A stretch of DNA of 64,000 nucleotides from Janthinobacterium sp. 344 (GTDB lineage Bacteria > Pseudomonadota > Gammaproteobacteria > Burkholderiales > Burkholderiaceae_D), in NCBI RefSeq assembly GCF_900112025.1, contig NZ_FOKL01000016.1, forward strand, positions 1 through 64,000, given 5' to 3'. Positions 53,606-63,250 of the stretch are shown one piece after another. Made by a program: the position numbers and the translations under genes. Every line of letters starts with the position of its first letter. Within the stretch, counting starts at the first letter, position 1. The notes under the pieces were generated by a model. It had not been told where the DNA came from, ran no database searches, and saw only the letters and a program-made list of their open reading frames with translations.

Positions 53606-56600
53606 ATGTTCCTGTCCGATTTCAGTATCAAGCGGCCCACGGCCACCATCGTCCTGATCCTGGCGATGATGTGCGTCGGCTTGCTGGCGCTCAAGAAACT
53701 GCGCGTCAACCAGAATCCCGACGTCGAAGTACCGTTCATCGTCGTCAGCATTCCCTACCCTGGCGCCTCGCCCGACACGGTCGAGCGCGAAGTGGTCAAC
53801 CGCCTGGAAAAATCCTTGCAGAGCATTTCCGGCGTAACGGAAATCAACAGCGATTCGAACGAAGGCTCGGCCAGCATCTTCCTGAAGTTTTCCTTCAAGA
53901 CGAATCTGATCGAAGCGTCCGACGATATCCGCAACGCCATCGCCGCCGTGCGCTACAAGCTGCCGCTGGAAATGCGCGAACCGATCCTGCAGCGCATCGA
54001 TCCGGGCGCCGAGCCGATCATGCAGCTGGCCCTGTCGTCGAGCGTGCAAAGCCATGCGGAAATCTCGCGCCTGGCCGAAGACGTGCTGTCGGACCGCTTC
54101 CGCGCCGTCGATGGCGTGGCGCTGGTGAACGTGGGCGGCTCGCTGAAGCGCGAGCTGTCCGTGCTGCTGCGCGCGGAAAAGCTGCGCGAATACAACGTGT
54201 CCGTCAGCGACGTCGTCACCGCCTTGCGCAACCAGAACACCAATGCGCCGGTGGGCAAGGTGCGCGGCATCCTGGACGAGAAAAGCATCCGCCTGGTGGG
54301 CCGCATCGAATCGCCATCGGACTTCGAGCAAGTGGTGATCAAGCGCCGCGGCGAGGAAATCGTGCGCCTGGCGCAAGTGGCGACCATCGAGGATGGCTTT
54401 GCCGAAGTCAACAGCTTGAGCGTGCGCAGCGGCAAGCCGAACGTGGGCATTTCGATCACCCGCGTGCGCGACGCGTCCACCGTCAGCGTGGCCAACAAGA
54501 TCCGCGACATGGTGGCGGAGATCAACAAGACTTTGCCAAAAGGCACGATCCTGCAAGTGACGCGCGACGGGGGCGAAAATGCCCAGCATAGCCTGAACAA
54601 CGTCATCGAATCGCTGGTGCTGGGCGCCGTGCTGACGATCTTCGTCGTGTATGCCTTCCTGAACTCGTGGCGTTCGACCCTGATCACGGCGCTGAGCCTG
54701 CCCACGTCCGTGATCGCCGCCTTCATCGCCGTATGGCTGTGCGGCTTCACCCTGAACTTCATGACCTTGCTGGGCCTGTCGCTGGCCATCGGCGTGCTGA
54801 TCGATGACGCCATCGTGGTGCGCGAAAACATCGTGCGCCACATGCAGATGGGCAAGGACCGCCGCACGGCGGCGCTGGAAGGCACGGCCGAGATCGGCAT
54901 GGCCGTGGCGGCGACGACGTTTTCCATCATCGCCGTGTTCATTCCCGTGGCCTTCATGCCGGGGATCTCCGGTGAATGGTTCCGTCCGTTCGCTCTCACC
55001 GTGACGTGCTCGGTGCTCGTCAGCCTGGGCATCTCGTTTACGCTCGACCCCATGCTGTCGGCCTACTGGGGCGACCCGGTGGAGGAGCATGCGGCGCCGA
55101 AAAAGGGCATCGGCCGCGTGCTGGAGAAATTCAACCACTGGTTCGACCACCAGGCCGACCGCTACGGCAGGGTCATCGCCTGGGCCCTGCATCACCGCCG
55201 CTGGATGGCCGTGATCGCTTTCGGCAGCCTGGTGGGCGCCATCGCCCTGCACGCCACGCACGGCGGCACGAGCTTCCTGCCGGCATCGGATTCAGGCAAT
55301 CTGATGATCAATGTGCGCACGCCGTCGTCGAGCAGCATCGAGTATTCGCGTTTGAAACTGGAAGCGGCGGCCGTGCTGGCGCGCACCTTGCCTGAAACCA
55401 AGGACACCAACAGCTCCATCAATGCGGGCGGTGGCCGCGTGTATGTCGACATCGGCAAGCGCAACACGCGCAAGCGCTCGGCCAAGGAAATCGCCACCGA
55501 ACTGCGCGAGAAGATGTCGCGCCTGGTGGGCGCCGAATACGTGGTGCTCGACGACTTGAGCAACGGCGCGCAAAAGCCGATCCAGGTGGAATTCACGGGC
55601 CCGGATTCGCGCAAGCTCATGGAAATTACCAACGCCTACATGGACAAGCTGCGCGCCATTCCCGGCGCCGTCGACGTGGGCCTGTCCGAGCAGGATCCGA
55701 AGAACGAGCTGCAGATTGAGCTCAACCGTGGCCTGGCCAACTCGATGGGCATTTCCGTCAATGATGCGGCGCAATCGTTGCGCGTGGCCTTTGCCGGCGT
55801 GGAAGTGGGCGACTGGGTCGATCCGACGGGCGAAACGCGCGACGTGGCCGTGCGCCTGCATCCCGACGACCGCGTGGCGTCCGAGAACATCGAGCGCCTG
55901 CCGATCAGCGTGACGGGCACGTCGCAAATGGTGCCGCTGGACCAGATCGCCAATATCACCATGGGCAAGGGACCCTCCGGCATCGAGCACAAGAATGGCA
56001 AGCGCACGATCACCGTGTCGGCCAATGCGCAGGGCCGCTCGAACGGCGAAGTGACCACCGATGCCATGAAGCTGGCCAACTCCATCGATTTCCCGCCCGG
56101 CTACGGCCTGGCGCTGGGCGGTGCCGGCCAGGACCAGCAAGAGCTGTTCACGGAAATGCTGATCGCGCTGGTGATGGGTATCGGCCTGATGTATTTGATC
56201 CTGGTGATGCAGTTTGGTTCCTTCACGGCGCCCGTGGCCGTGATGATGTCGTTGCCGCTGAGCCTGATCGGCGTGGTGGTGGCGCTGGTGATCACCGAGA
56301 ACACCCTCAACCTGATGAGCTTTATCGGCATCATCATGTTGATGGGCCTGGTCGCCAAGAACGCCATCCTGCTGCTCGACGCGGCGCGCAAGCGCGAGGA
56401 AGAGGGACATGGCCGCGAAGACGCGCTGATGTATGCGGGCCGCATGCGTCTGCGCCCCATCCTGATGACCACGTTTGCCCTGATCGCCGGCATGTTCCCC
56501 GTGGCGCTGGGCCTGGGCGAGGGTGGCGAGTTCTACCGTCCCCTGGCGATCGCCATCATCGGCGGCACCATCACCTCGACCATCCTGACCCTGCTGGTGG

Positions 56601-56827
56601 TGCCGACCTTCTATGACAGCATCGAGATCGCGCGCGATGCCGCCGTGGCCAAGTTCCACCGCCGCGCCGCGCGCATGCCCGTGGCCGTGGCCATGATATT
56701 GACCTTGCTCGAATGCGTGCTGACCTTGCTGATGGTGCGCTTCGTCTACCGCATGCTGAAGAAAGCCGTGCTGTTCCTGATGGGACGCCGCGCGCCGAAG
56801 GCAAGCTCCGTCAGCCTGCAAAAGTAA
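53606..56827 (+). CDS. RND-family efflux pump (HAE-1-like)
   Basis: 1073 residues, the length of AcrB-type pumps. The first membrane segment is SIKRPTATIVLILAMMCVGL; the periplasmic porter opens YPGASPDTVEREV. Proton-relay aspartates D400 and D401 lie in IGVLIDDAIVVRENI. Helices repeat in the second half (LMYLILVMQFGSFTAPVAVM and LRPILMTTFALIAGMFPVAL). It would export hydrophobic compounds with the adaptor upstream. A C-terminal ~40-residue tail ends ASSVSLQK. The terminator at 56866 follows. Confidence 0.94.
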   Translation: MFLSDFSIKRPTATIVLILAMMCVGLLALKKLRVNQNPDVEVPFIVVSIPYPGASPDTVEREVVNRLEKSLQSISGVTEINSDSNEGSASIFLKFSFKTNLIEASDDIRNAIAAVRYKLPLEMREPILQRIDPGAEPIMQLALSSSVQSHAEISRLAEDVLSDRFRAVDGVALVNVGGSLKRELSVLLRAEKLREYNVSVSDVVTALRNQNTNAPVGKVRGILDEKSIRLVGRIESPSDFEQVVIKRRGEEIVRLAQVATIEDGFAEVNSLSVRSGKPNVGISITRVRDASTVSVANKIRDMVAEINKTLPKGTILQVTRDGGENAQHSLNNVIESLVLGAVLTIFVVYAFLNSWRSTLITALSLPTSVIAAFIAVWLCGFTLNFMTLLGLSLAIGVLIDDAIVVRENIVRHMQMGKDRRTAALEGTAEIGMAVAATTFSIIAVFIPVAFMPGISGEWFRPFALTVTCSVLVSLGISFTLDPMLSAYWGDPVEEHAAPKKGIGRVLEKFNHWFDHQADRYGRVIAWALHHRRWMAVIAFGSLVGAIALHATHGGTSFLPASDSGNLMINVRTPSSSSIEYSRLKLEAAAVLARTLPETKDTNSSINAGGGRVYVDIGKRNTRKRSAKEIATELREKMSRLVGAEYVVLDDLSNGAQKPIQVEFTGPDSRKLMEITNAYMDKLRAIPGAVDVGLSEQDPKNELQIELNRGLANSMGISVNDAAQSLRVAFAGVEVGDWVDPTGETRDVAVRLHPDDRVASENIERLPISVTGTSQMVPLDQIANITMGKGPSGIEHKNGKRTITVSANAQGRSNGEVTTDAMKLANSIDFPPGYGLALGGAGQDQQELFTEMLIALVMGIGLMYLILVMQFGSFTAPVAVMMSLPLSLIGVVVALVITENTLNLMSFIGIIMLMGLVAKNAILLLDAARKREEEGHGREDALMYAGRMRLRPILMTTFALIAGMFPVALGLGEGGEFYRPLAIAIIGGTITSTILTLLVVPTFYDSIEIARDAAVAKFHRRAARMPVAVAMILTLLECVLTLLMVRFVYRMLKKAVLFLMGRRAPKASSVSLQK

Positions 56828-56865
56828 GCCAGGCAGCCTCGGCTGCGCAATCCTTGTGCCAAGTC

Positions 56866-56893
56866 AAAGAGCCTTCTTCGGAAGGCTCTTTTT
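56866..56893 (+). terminator. Intrinsic terminator behind the first RND operon
   Basis: AAAGAGCCTTC and GAAGGCTCTTTTT pair around a TTCG tetraloop, with a T-run. It lies about 40 bases behind the pump stop and separates it from the second RND operon. Confidence 0.92.
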
Positions 56894-56991
56894 ACGTCTG
56901 GTGCTCTACAATCGTAGAGCGGATGGCGGCGCCTCCGCGATGTTCTTCCATCCGCTCACGCTGTGCTACTGCAAGGTATCGGATAAGAATC

Positions 56992-58500
56992 ATGCTCTCC
57001 AGCAAACGGCAGCCCCGTCCCGGCATCGTCTTCACGCTGTGCCTGCTGGCTGGCTGCGCCGTCGGGCCTGACTTCCGGCATCCCGCGGCGCCGGCTGGTG
57101 ACGAGCGCTACACGCCGGCGCCCTTGCCATTGGAAACGGCGTCGGCGCCGGGCCCCGGCGGCGAGGCGCAGCGCTTTGTGCCGGGCCAGGATATTCCCGC
57201 GCAGTGGTGGGCGCTGTTTCAATCGCCGGCCCTGGACCGGCTGGTGCGCGATGCCCTGACGCGCAGCCCCGGCCTGGCGTCGGCCCAGGCGGCGCTGCGC
57301 CAGGCCGATGAAAATTATCGGGCCCTGGCCGGCAGCCTGCTGTATCCCGAGGTGGACGCCCGGCTGGGCGTGAGCCGCGAAAAGACCAGCCGCCTGGAGG
57401 GACAGGGCGGCGTCTTCAATTTGTACAACGCCTCGGTGAATGTATCGTATGCGTTGGACGTGTTTGGTGGCAACAAGCGCCAACTGGAAGGCTTGCAGGC
57501 GCTGGTCGATTATCAGCAGTACCAGCTCGAAGCGGCCTACCTGGCCCTGACGGCCAACCTGGTGACGACGGCGATCCGTGAAGCGTCGCTGCGCGGACAA
57601 CTGCAGGCGACGGGCGAGGTGCTCGATGCGCAGCAGAAGCAGCTCGACGTGATCGAGCTGCAATTCCAGTTCGGCGCGATTGCGCGCGCGACGGTCCTGC
57701 TTCAGCGCAATACGGTGGCGCAGACGCGCGCCAGCGTGCCGCCGCTGGAAAAGGCCCTGGCCCTGACGCGCCACCAGCTCGCCGTCTACGCGGGCCGCTT
57801 GCCCGGTGAAGGGGGGATGCCTGAATTCGACCTGCCGTCGCTGCGCCTGCCGCAGGACTTGCCGCTATCGCTGCCATCGGCCTTGGTGCGCCAGCGTCCC
57901 GACATCCGCGCCAGCGAAGCGCTGTTGCAGCAGGCCAGCGCGCTGATCGGCGTGGCCACGGCCAACCAATATCCGCAAATCACCTTGACGGGCAACTACG
58001 GTTCGCTGGCGTCCAGCTTGCCCGCCCTGCTGCAAGGCGCATCCTCCGTCTGGGGCGTGGCCGCCGGGCTGGCCCAGCCCCTGTTCAATGGCGGCGCCTT
58101 GCGCGCCAGGCGGCGTGCCGCCATCGCCGCCTACGAGGTGGCCGCCGCCGGCTACCGCGCCACGGTGCTGGGCGCCTTCCAGAACGTGGCCGACAGCCTG
58201 CGGGCGCTCGAGGCGGACGCCGCCGCGCTGCGGCAGCAGGCCGAGGTGGCGGCGCTGGCCAGCGAATCGCTGGCGCTGAGCACGCAGCAATTCAAGCTGG
58301 GCGCCATCAGTTACCTGTCCCTGCTCGATGCCCAGCGCACGTATCAGCAAGCCAGGGTGGGCCTGGTGCAGGCGCAGGCGGCGCGCTATGCGGACAGCGC
58401 CGCGCTGTTCCAGGCGCTGGGCGGCGGCTGGTGGAACCGTCCCGCGCTCGATCCGGTGCCCGCCGCCACGGCCCTGCCGGCGAGGGCCGGCACAGACTGA
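56992..58500 (+). CDS. RND outer-membrane channel lipoprotein (OprM/NodT family)
   Basis: 502 residues from ATG at 56992 (MLSSKRQPRPGIV). Lipobox LLAGC with C22, then VGPDFRHPAAPAGD, the standard start of this family. Two efflux-channel repeats follow (e.g. QRPDIRASEALLQQASALIG). It forms the outer-membrane part for the adaptor and pump behind it and perhaps for the first pump too. The long upstream frame is a shadow. The adaptor starts 34 bases after its stop. Confidence 0.93.
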   Translation: MLSSKRQPRPGIVFTLCLLAGCAVGPDFRHPAAPAGDERYTPAPLPLETASAPGPGGEAQRFVPGQDIPAQWWALFQSPALDRLVRDALTRSPGLASAQAALRQADENYRALAGSLLYPEVDARLGVSREKTSRLEGQGGVFNLYNASVNVSYALDVFGGNKRQLEGLQALVDYQQYQLEAAYLALTANLVTTAIREASLRGQLQATGEVLDAQQKQLDVIELQFQFGAIARATVLLQRNTVAQTRASVPPLEKALALTRHQLAVYAGRLPGEGGMPEFDLPSLRLPQDLPLSLPSALVRQRPDIRASEALLQQASALIGVATANQYPQITLTGNYGSLASSLPALLQGASSVWGVAAGLAQPLFNGGALRARRRAAIAAYEVAAAGYRATVLGAFQNVADSLRALEADAAALRQQAEVAALASESLALSTQQFKLGAISYLSLLDAQRTYQQARVGLVQAQAARYADSAALFQALGGGWWNRPALDPVPAATALPARAGTD

Positions 58501-58534
58501 TTTTTGGGACGCCACAATCACAAGGGGGGCATCC

Positions 58535-59695
58535 ATGACGAAACGCACGAAGCGCATGCTGATCATGCTGGGGGCGGTGCTGCTGTTGCTTGCCCTGCTG
58601 GCGCTGGGTTTCTTCCTGCATATCCGGCAACTCATGGCCAGCGCGCCCAAGCCCGCGCCGCAGACGGTGTCGGCCACCATCATCCGCCGCGCGCAATGGC
58701 AGCCGCAGCTGTCGTCGGTGGGCACCATGGTGGCCGTGCGCGGCGTCGACGTGGCCAGTGAAATAGCCGGCCTGGTCAGGTCCGTCCATTTCAAGTCGGG
58801 GCAGGAGGTGGCCGCGGGGCAGCTGCTGGTGCAGCTGAACGCCGAGGCCGATATCGCGCAATTGCGCGCCCTGCAGGCGGCGGCCGACCTGGCCGCTTCC
58901 GTGCTCAGGCGCGACCAGCAGCAATTCGCCGTGCAAGCCATCAGCCAGGCGCAGATCGACAGCGACGAGGCCGACCTGAAAAGCCGGCAAGCCCTGGCCG
59001 CGCAACAAGCGGCGCTGGTGGAAAAGAAAACCATCCGCGCGCCGTTCGCGGGCAAGCTGGGCATTACCACCGTCAATCCCGGCCAGTACCTGAATCCCGG
59101 CGACAAGATCGTGACCTTGCAAACCATCGATCCCATCTACGTGAATTTCTATATCCCGCAAAAGCAGCTGAGCGGCCTGCAAGTGGGGCAAGCCTTGAAG
59201 CTGTCCAGCGACGCGTATGCGAACACGGCCTTTGCGGGCAAGGTCAGCGCCATCAGTTCCAAGGTCGATCCCGCCACGCGCAACGTGCAGGTCGAGGCCA
59301 CGGTGGCCAATCCGAAACGGCAATTGTTGCCGGGCATGTTTGCCAATGTGCACGTGGAAGCGGGCGACACGCGGCAATACCTGACCTTGCCGCAAACGGC
59401 GATCACCTACAACCCGTATGGTTCCACCGTCTTCGTCGTGCAGCCGGCGCGGCAAGCCCGGCAGACAGCCAAGGACGCAACGCCGCCGCCCAAGGCGGGC
59501 GAACTGGTGGTGCAGCAGGTATTCGTGACGACGGGCGAGACGCGCGGCGACCAGGTGGCCGTGCTGACGGGCCTGGCCGAAGGGCAGCAAGTGGTCACCA
59601 GCGGGCAGATCAAGCTCAAGAACGGCAGCCCCGTGGTGATCAGCAACACGGTCGAGCCGCGCAACAATCCGCAGCCCACGCCGCAGGAACATTGA
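58535..59695 (+). CDS. RND efflux adaptor (membrane-fusion protein)
   Basis: 386 residues. The N-terminal membrane anchor is MLIMLGAVLLLLALLALGFF, not a lipobox. The adaptor shows VGTMVAVRGVDVASEIAGLV, a short hairpin (about 100-150), TIRAPFAGKLGITTVNPG, and a beta-barrel with FYIPQKQLSGLQVGQAL. The start ATG at 58535 has AAGGGGGG 5-10 bases upstream. Its stop is 15 bases before the pump start. The MexE/MdtA-like type is plausible. Confidence 0.92.
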   Translation: MTKRTKRMLIMLGAVLLLLALLALGFFLHIRQLMASAPKPAPQTVSATIIRRAQWQPQLSSVGTMVAVRGVDVASEIAGLVRSVHFKSGQEVAAGQLLVQLNAEADIAQLRALQAAADLAASVLRRDQQQFAVQAISQAQIDSDEADLKSRQALAAQQAALVEKKTIRAPFAGKLGITTVNPGQYLNPGDKIVTLQTIDPIYVNFYIPQKQLSGLQVGQALKLSSDAYANTAFAGKVSAISSKVDPATRNVQVEATVANPKRQLLPGMFANVHVEAGDTRQYLTLPQTAITYNPYGSTVFVVQPARQARQTAKDATPPPKAGELVVQQVFVTTGETRGDQVAVLTGLAEGQQVVTSGQIKLKNGSPVVISNTVEPRNNPQPTPQEH

Positions 59696-59709
59696 GTCGA
59701 GGCGCCGCC

Positions 59710-62700
59710 ATGAACTTCACCGATATTTTTATCCGCCGGCCCGTGCTGGCCATGGTGGTCAGTCTGCTGCTGGTGGTGCTGGGCTTGCGCTCGCTGTTCA
59801 GCTTGCCCATCAACCAGTATCCGAAGACGCAAAACGCCGTGGTGACCATTTCCACCACCTATTACGGCGCCGATGCGCAGACGGTGGCGGGCTTTATCAC
59901 GCAGCCGCTGGAGTCGGCCATCGCCCAGGCGCAGGGCATCGATTACCTGTCATCGTCGAGCAGCAGCGGCGTGTCGACCATCACGGCCACCTTGCGCCTG
60001 AACTATGACGCCAACCGTGCCCTGACGCAAATCAATACCCAGGTCAGTTCCGTGCGCAACCAGTTGCCGGCGCAAGCCCAGGCGCCCGTGCTGACGGTGG
60101 AAACGGGGCAGACGACGGACGCCATGTATCTGGGCTTCTACAGCAAGACCTTGCCGACGAATAACGTCACGGATTTTCTCAGCCGCGTGGTCAAGCCCAA
60201 GCTCGATTCCGTCAGCGGCGTGCAGACGGCGGAACTGCTGGGTGCGCGCCTGTTTGCCTTGCGCGCCTGGCTCGATGCGTCGAAGATGGCCGCGTTTGGC
60301 GTCACGGCCGCCGATGTCAGCACTGCACTGGGCAACAATAATTACCTGGCCGCGCTCGGCTCCAGCAAGGGACAGATGGTGACGATACCGTTGACGGCCG
60401 GCACGGACCTGCATTCCGTGGACGAATTCAAAAAACTCGTCGTCAAGCGCAGCGGCGACGCCATCGTGCGCCTGGAAGACCTGGCCACGGTCGTGCTGGG
60501 GTCGGAAAACTATGACTTCAACGTCGCCTTCAGCGGCGTGCGCTCCGTCTTCATCGGCATCAAGGTGGCGCCGGAAGCCAATATCCTCGACGTGGCCGAG
60601 CGCGTGCGCGCCGCCTTCCCCGACATCCAGTCGCAGCTGCCGGCCGGCCTGACGGGCGAGATCGTGTATGACTCCACGTTCTTCATCAATACCTCCATCC
60701 GCGAAGTCATCAAGACCCTGGTCGAGACGCTGCTGATCGTCACCATCGTCATCTACCTGTTCCTGGGCAGCCTGCGCGCCGTCATCGTGCCCGTGATCGC
60801 CATGCCGCTGTCCCTGGTCGGCACGTTTACGGTGATGCTGGCGCTCGGCTATTCGATCAATCTGCTGACTTTGCTGGCCATCGTGCTGGCCATCGGCCTG
60901 GTGGTCGACGACGCCATCATCGTGGTGGAAAACGTCGACCGCCACATGAAGCAGGGCCAGTCGCCGCTCGATGCCAGCCTGCTGGCGGCGCGCGAGCTGG
61001 GCAGCCCGATCCTGGCCATGACGGTGGTGCTGATCGCCGTCTATGTGCCCATCGGTTTCCAGGGCGGCCTGACGGGCGCGCTGTTTACGGAGTTCGCGTT
61101 TACCCTGGCTGGCGCCGTGGCCGTCTCGGGCGTGGTGGCCTTGAGCCTGTCGCCCATGATGTGTTCGCGCTTCTTTCGGCCGGAACAGGATAGCGGGCGT
61201 TTCGTGCACGCTATCGACCGCGTGTTCGGCAAGGTGCATGAGCGTTACCGGCGCATCCTGCACAGTTTGCTCGACACCTGGCTGGTGCTGATCGTGCTGG
61301 CGGCGATACTGATGCTGGTGCTGGGCCTGATGTTCAAGATGTCGCAGTCCGAACTGGCGCCCGAGGAAGACCAGGGCGTGGTCCTGTCGCAAGTGGTGGG
61401 CGACCCGACGGCCACCTCGGACCAGATGCAGACGTATGCCGAGCAGATCTACCAGGTGGCCAAGGCCATGCCCGAATACAGCCAGATGTTCCAGATCACG
61501 GGCGTGCCGACGGTTAACTCGGGTTTTGGCGGCATGCTGATGACGCCGTGGGATACGCGCACGCGCAGCGCACGGGAAGTGCAGCAGGACTTGCAGGCGG
61601 GCTGGAACCGGATCGCCGGCGCGCGCGTCGCCGCCTTCCAGTTTCCCGCCTTGCCCGGCTCATCGGGCTTGCCGGTGCAGTTTGTCATCACCACCACGGA
61701 ACCGTTTGAAAACCTCGATGCCATTGCGCAGCAGGTGCTGGAGAAGGCGCGCGCGTCCGGCAGTTTTTATTTCATCGATACGGACTTGAAGATCGACAAG
61801 CCGCAGGCCACGGTGGTGATCGACCGCGACAACGTGGCCGCGCTGGGTATGACGCAGCAGGACGTGGGGGCGGCCCTGGGCGCGGCCCTGGGCGGCGGCT
61901 ACGTGAATTACTTTTCCATCGCGGGCCGCTCCTACAAGGTGATCCCGCAAGTGCTGCAGGTGGACCGGCTGAACCCGTCCGAAGTGCTGGATTTCCATAT
62001 CAAGACGCCGGACGGCACGATGATACCGGCCAGCACCGTGGCGCATATCCGCTACGACGTCGTGCCCGAATCGATCAACCGCTTCCAGCAGCTCAATTCC
62101 GTGACACTGTCCGGCGTCTCCGGCGCCTCGCAGGGCGACGTGCTGGCCATGTTGCGCAACACCTTGGCCGAGGTGGCGCCCAGCGGCTACACGGCCGACT
62201 ATTCGGGCCAGTCGCGCCAGTACGTGCAGGAGTCGGGCGGCTTTGTCGTCACCATGCTGTTTGCCGTGGTGATCGTCTTCCTGGCACTGGCGGCGCAGTT
62301 CGAGAGTTTCCGCGACCCCGTCGTGATCCTCGTCTCGGTGCCGCTGGCCCTGTTTGGCGCCACCATGTTCATTTTCCTCGGCTTTGCCTCGATCAACATT
62401 TATACGGAGGTGGGGCTGGTGACGCTGATGGGGCTGATCAGCAAGCACGGCATCCTGATCGTGGAGGTGGCCAACCAGCTGCAAAAGACGGGCAAGAGCA
62501 AGCGCGAGGCGGTGGAAGAGGCGGCCGGCGTGCGCCTGCGTCCCATATTGATGACGACGGCGGCCATGGTGTTTGGCGTGTTGCCGCTGGTGATCGCCTC
62601 GGGTGCGGGAGCGGCGGGGCGCCACGCGATGGGCCTGGTGATCTTTACAGGCTTGTCCATCGGCACCCTGTTTACCCTGTTCGTCGTGCCCGCCATGTAC

Positions 62701-62778
62701 CTGTTCCTGGCCGCCGACCACCAGGCCTTGCGTGCCGGCGCGGCGCAGGCGGCGCCCAAGGAAGCGCCGGCGCAGTGA
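59710..62778 (+). CDS. RND-family efflux pump (second system)
   Basis: 1022 residues from ATG at 59710, with GAGG about 8 bases upstream; a TTG at 59692 in frame overlaps the adaptor stop and is less likely. The first helix is IFIRRPVLAMVVSLLLVVLG. Porter start: NAVVTISTTYYGADAQTV. Proton-relay pair D400, D401 in GLVVDDAIIVVENVDRHM. The late helices read AALFESFRDPVVILVSVPL-like and LRPILMTTAAMVFGVLPLV. Completes a three-gene channel-adaptor-pump operon. Substrates are not predictable. Confidence 0.94.
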   Translation: MNFTDIFIRRPVLAMVVSLLLVVLGLRSLFSLPINQYPKTQNAVVTISTTYYGADAQTVAGFITQPLESAIAQAQGIDYLSSSSSSGVSTITATLRLNYDANRALTQINTQVSSVRNQLPAQAQAPVLTVETGQTTDAMYLGFYSKTLPTNNVTDFLSRVVKPKLDSVSGVQTAELLGARLFALRAWLDASKMAAFGVTAADVSTALGNNNYLAALGSSKGQMVTIPLTAGTDLHSVDEFKKLVVKRSGDAIVRLEDLATVVLGSENYDFNVAFSGVRSVFIGIKVAPEANILDVAERVRAAFPDIQSQLPAGLTGEIVYDSTFFINTSIREVIKTLVETLLIVTIVIYLFLGSLRAVIVPVIAMPLSLVGTFTVMLALGYSINLLTLLAIVLAIGLVVDDAIIVVENVDRHMKQGQSPLDASLLAARELGSPILAMTVVLIAVYVPIGFQGGLTGALFTEFAFTLAGAVAVSGVVALSLSPMMCSRFFRPEQDSGRFVHAIDRVFGKVHERYRRILHSLLDTWLVLIVLAAILMLVLGLMFKMSQSELAPEEDQGVVLSQVVGDPTATSDQMQTYAEQIYQVAKAMPEYSQMFQITGVPTVNSGFGGMLMTPWDTRTRSAREVQQDLQAGWNRIAGARVAAFQFPALPGSSGLPVQFVITTTEPFENLDAIAQQVLEKARASGSFYFIDTDLKIDKPQATVVIDRDNVAALGMTQQDVGAALGAALGGGYVNYFSIAGRSYKVIPQVLQVDRLNPSEVLDFHIKTPDGTMIPASTVAHIRYDVVPESINRFQQLNSVTLSGVSGASQGDVLAMLRNTLAEVAPSGYTADYSGQSRQYVQESGGFVVTMLFAVVIVFLALAAQFESFRDPVVILVSVPLALFGATMFIFLGFASINIYTEVGLVTLMGLISKHGILIVEVANQLQKTGKSKREAVEEAAGVRLRPILMTTAAMVFGVLPLVIASGAGAAGRHAMGLVIFTGLSIGTLFTLFVVPAMYLFLAADHQALRAGAAQAAPKEAPAQ

Positions 62779-63185
62779 GGTGCGGGACGCCGCACGCAAG
62801 AGCGCAAGCAAGGCGGAACGCAGAAGTAAACAAGACAGCAAGCGTCACGAAGATGGCGGGCATGAAGAAGACCGGCGTAAAGAAGAGGGCCGGCGTAAAG
62901 AAGATGATCGGCGTAAAGAAAAGGCCGGCGTCACGACGATAGCGAGAGCAAAGAAGAAGGTGAAAAGGAAGACGAAAAGGAAGACGCAAAAGAGGACGCA
63001 AAAGAGGACGCAAAAGAAGACGCAAAGGAAGATGCAAAGGAAGACGAAAAAGAAAGAAGACGCAAAAGAAAGAAGGCGCAAAAGAAAGAGGGCGCAAAAG
63101 AGAGCCTTCCCGGAAGGCTCTCCTGCATTGCCGATGGCGCATGCGAGACAAGGCGGCGCAACAGGCCGCCACGGGGCCATCGTCA
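62779..63185 (+). other. Purine-rich, Lys-coding low-complexity tract
   Basis: The gap behind the second pump contains a strongly purine-rich plus strand with tandem units of GGCGTAAAGAAGA (62870-62930) and GACGCAAAAGAG/GACGCAAAAGAA (about 62985-63095). All plus frames read as Lys/Arg/Glu/Asp-rich; one short frame, 62853-62942, encodes a 29-residue VKK-repeat peptide, and another reads as DAKE repeats without a start. The best single open frame begins inside the pump gene. I see a degraded or frameshifted basic-protein gene as one explanation. The hairpin GAGAGCCTTC-CCG-GAAGGCTCTC lies near 63101-63123. Confidence 0.55.
62853..62942 (+). pseudogene. Possible remnant of a Lys-rich repeat protein gene
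   Basis: 30 codons, MAGMKKTGVKKRAGVKKMIG and so on to TAG. Four VKK/MKK repeats resemble histone-H1-like or other Lys-rich bacterial repeat proteins, and the basic coding continues beyond the stop in other frames. No ribosome site is visible before the ATG. It may simply be non-coding purine-rich DNA. Confidence 0.3.
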
Positions 63186-63190
63186 ATGGC

Positions 63191-63250
63191 TCACAATAGT
63201 TCACAATAGTTCACAATAGTTCACAATAGCTGACAATAGCTGACAATGGC
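63191..63250 (+). repeat. Tandem 10-bp repeat
   Basis: Six copies in a row: TCACAATAGT three times, then TCACAATAGC, TGACAATAGC and TGACAATGGC. The period is exactly 10 bases, about one helical turn. A decayed seventh unit, TAACTATTGC, overlaps the end of the lipoprotein gene. It lies between the purine tract and that gene. Confidence 0.85.

Noticed and set aside
52427-55261. A 944-codon minus-strand open frame opposite the first RND operon
   Set aside because: Antisense to strongly conserved adaptor and pump genes; His/Arg/Gln-rich composition is typical of a shadow frame.
62732-63199. A 155-codon Lys/Arg-rich frame behind the second RND pump
   Set aside because: It begins inside the pump gene in another frame and has no ribosome site. 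Its content follows the purine repeats, so I list the tract, not a gene.
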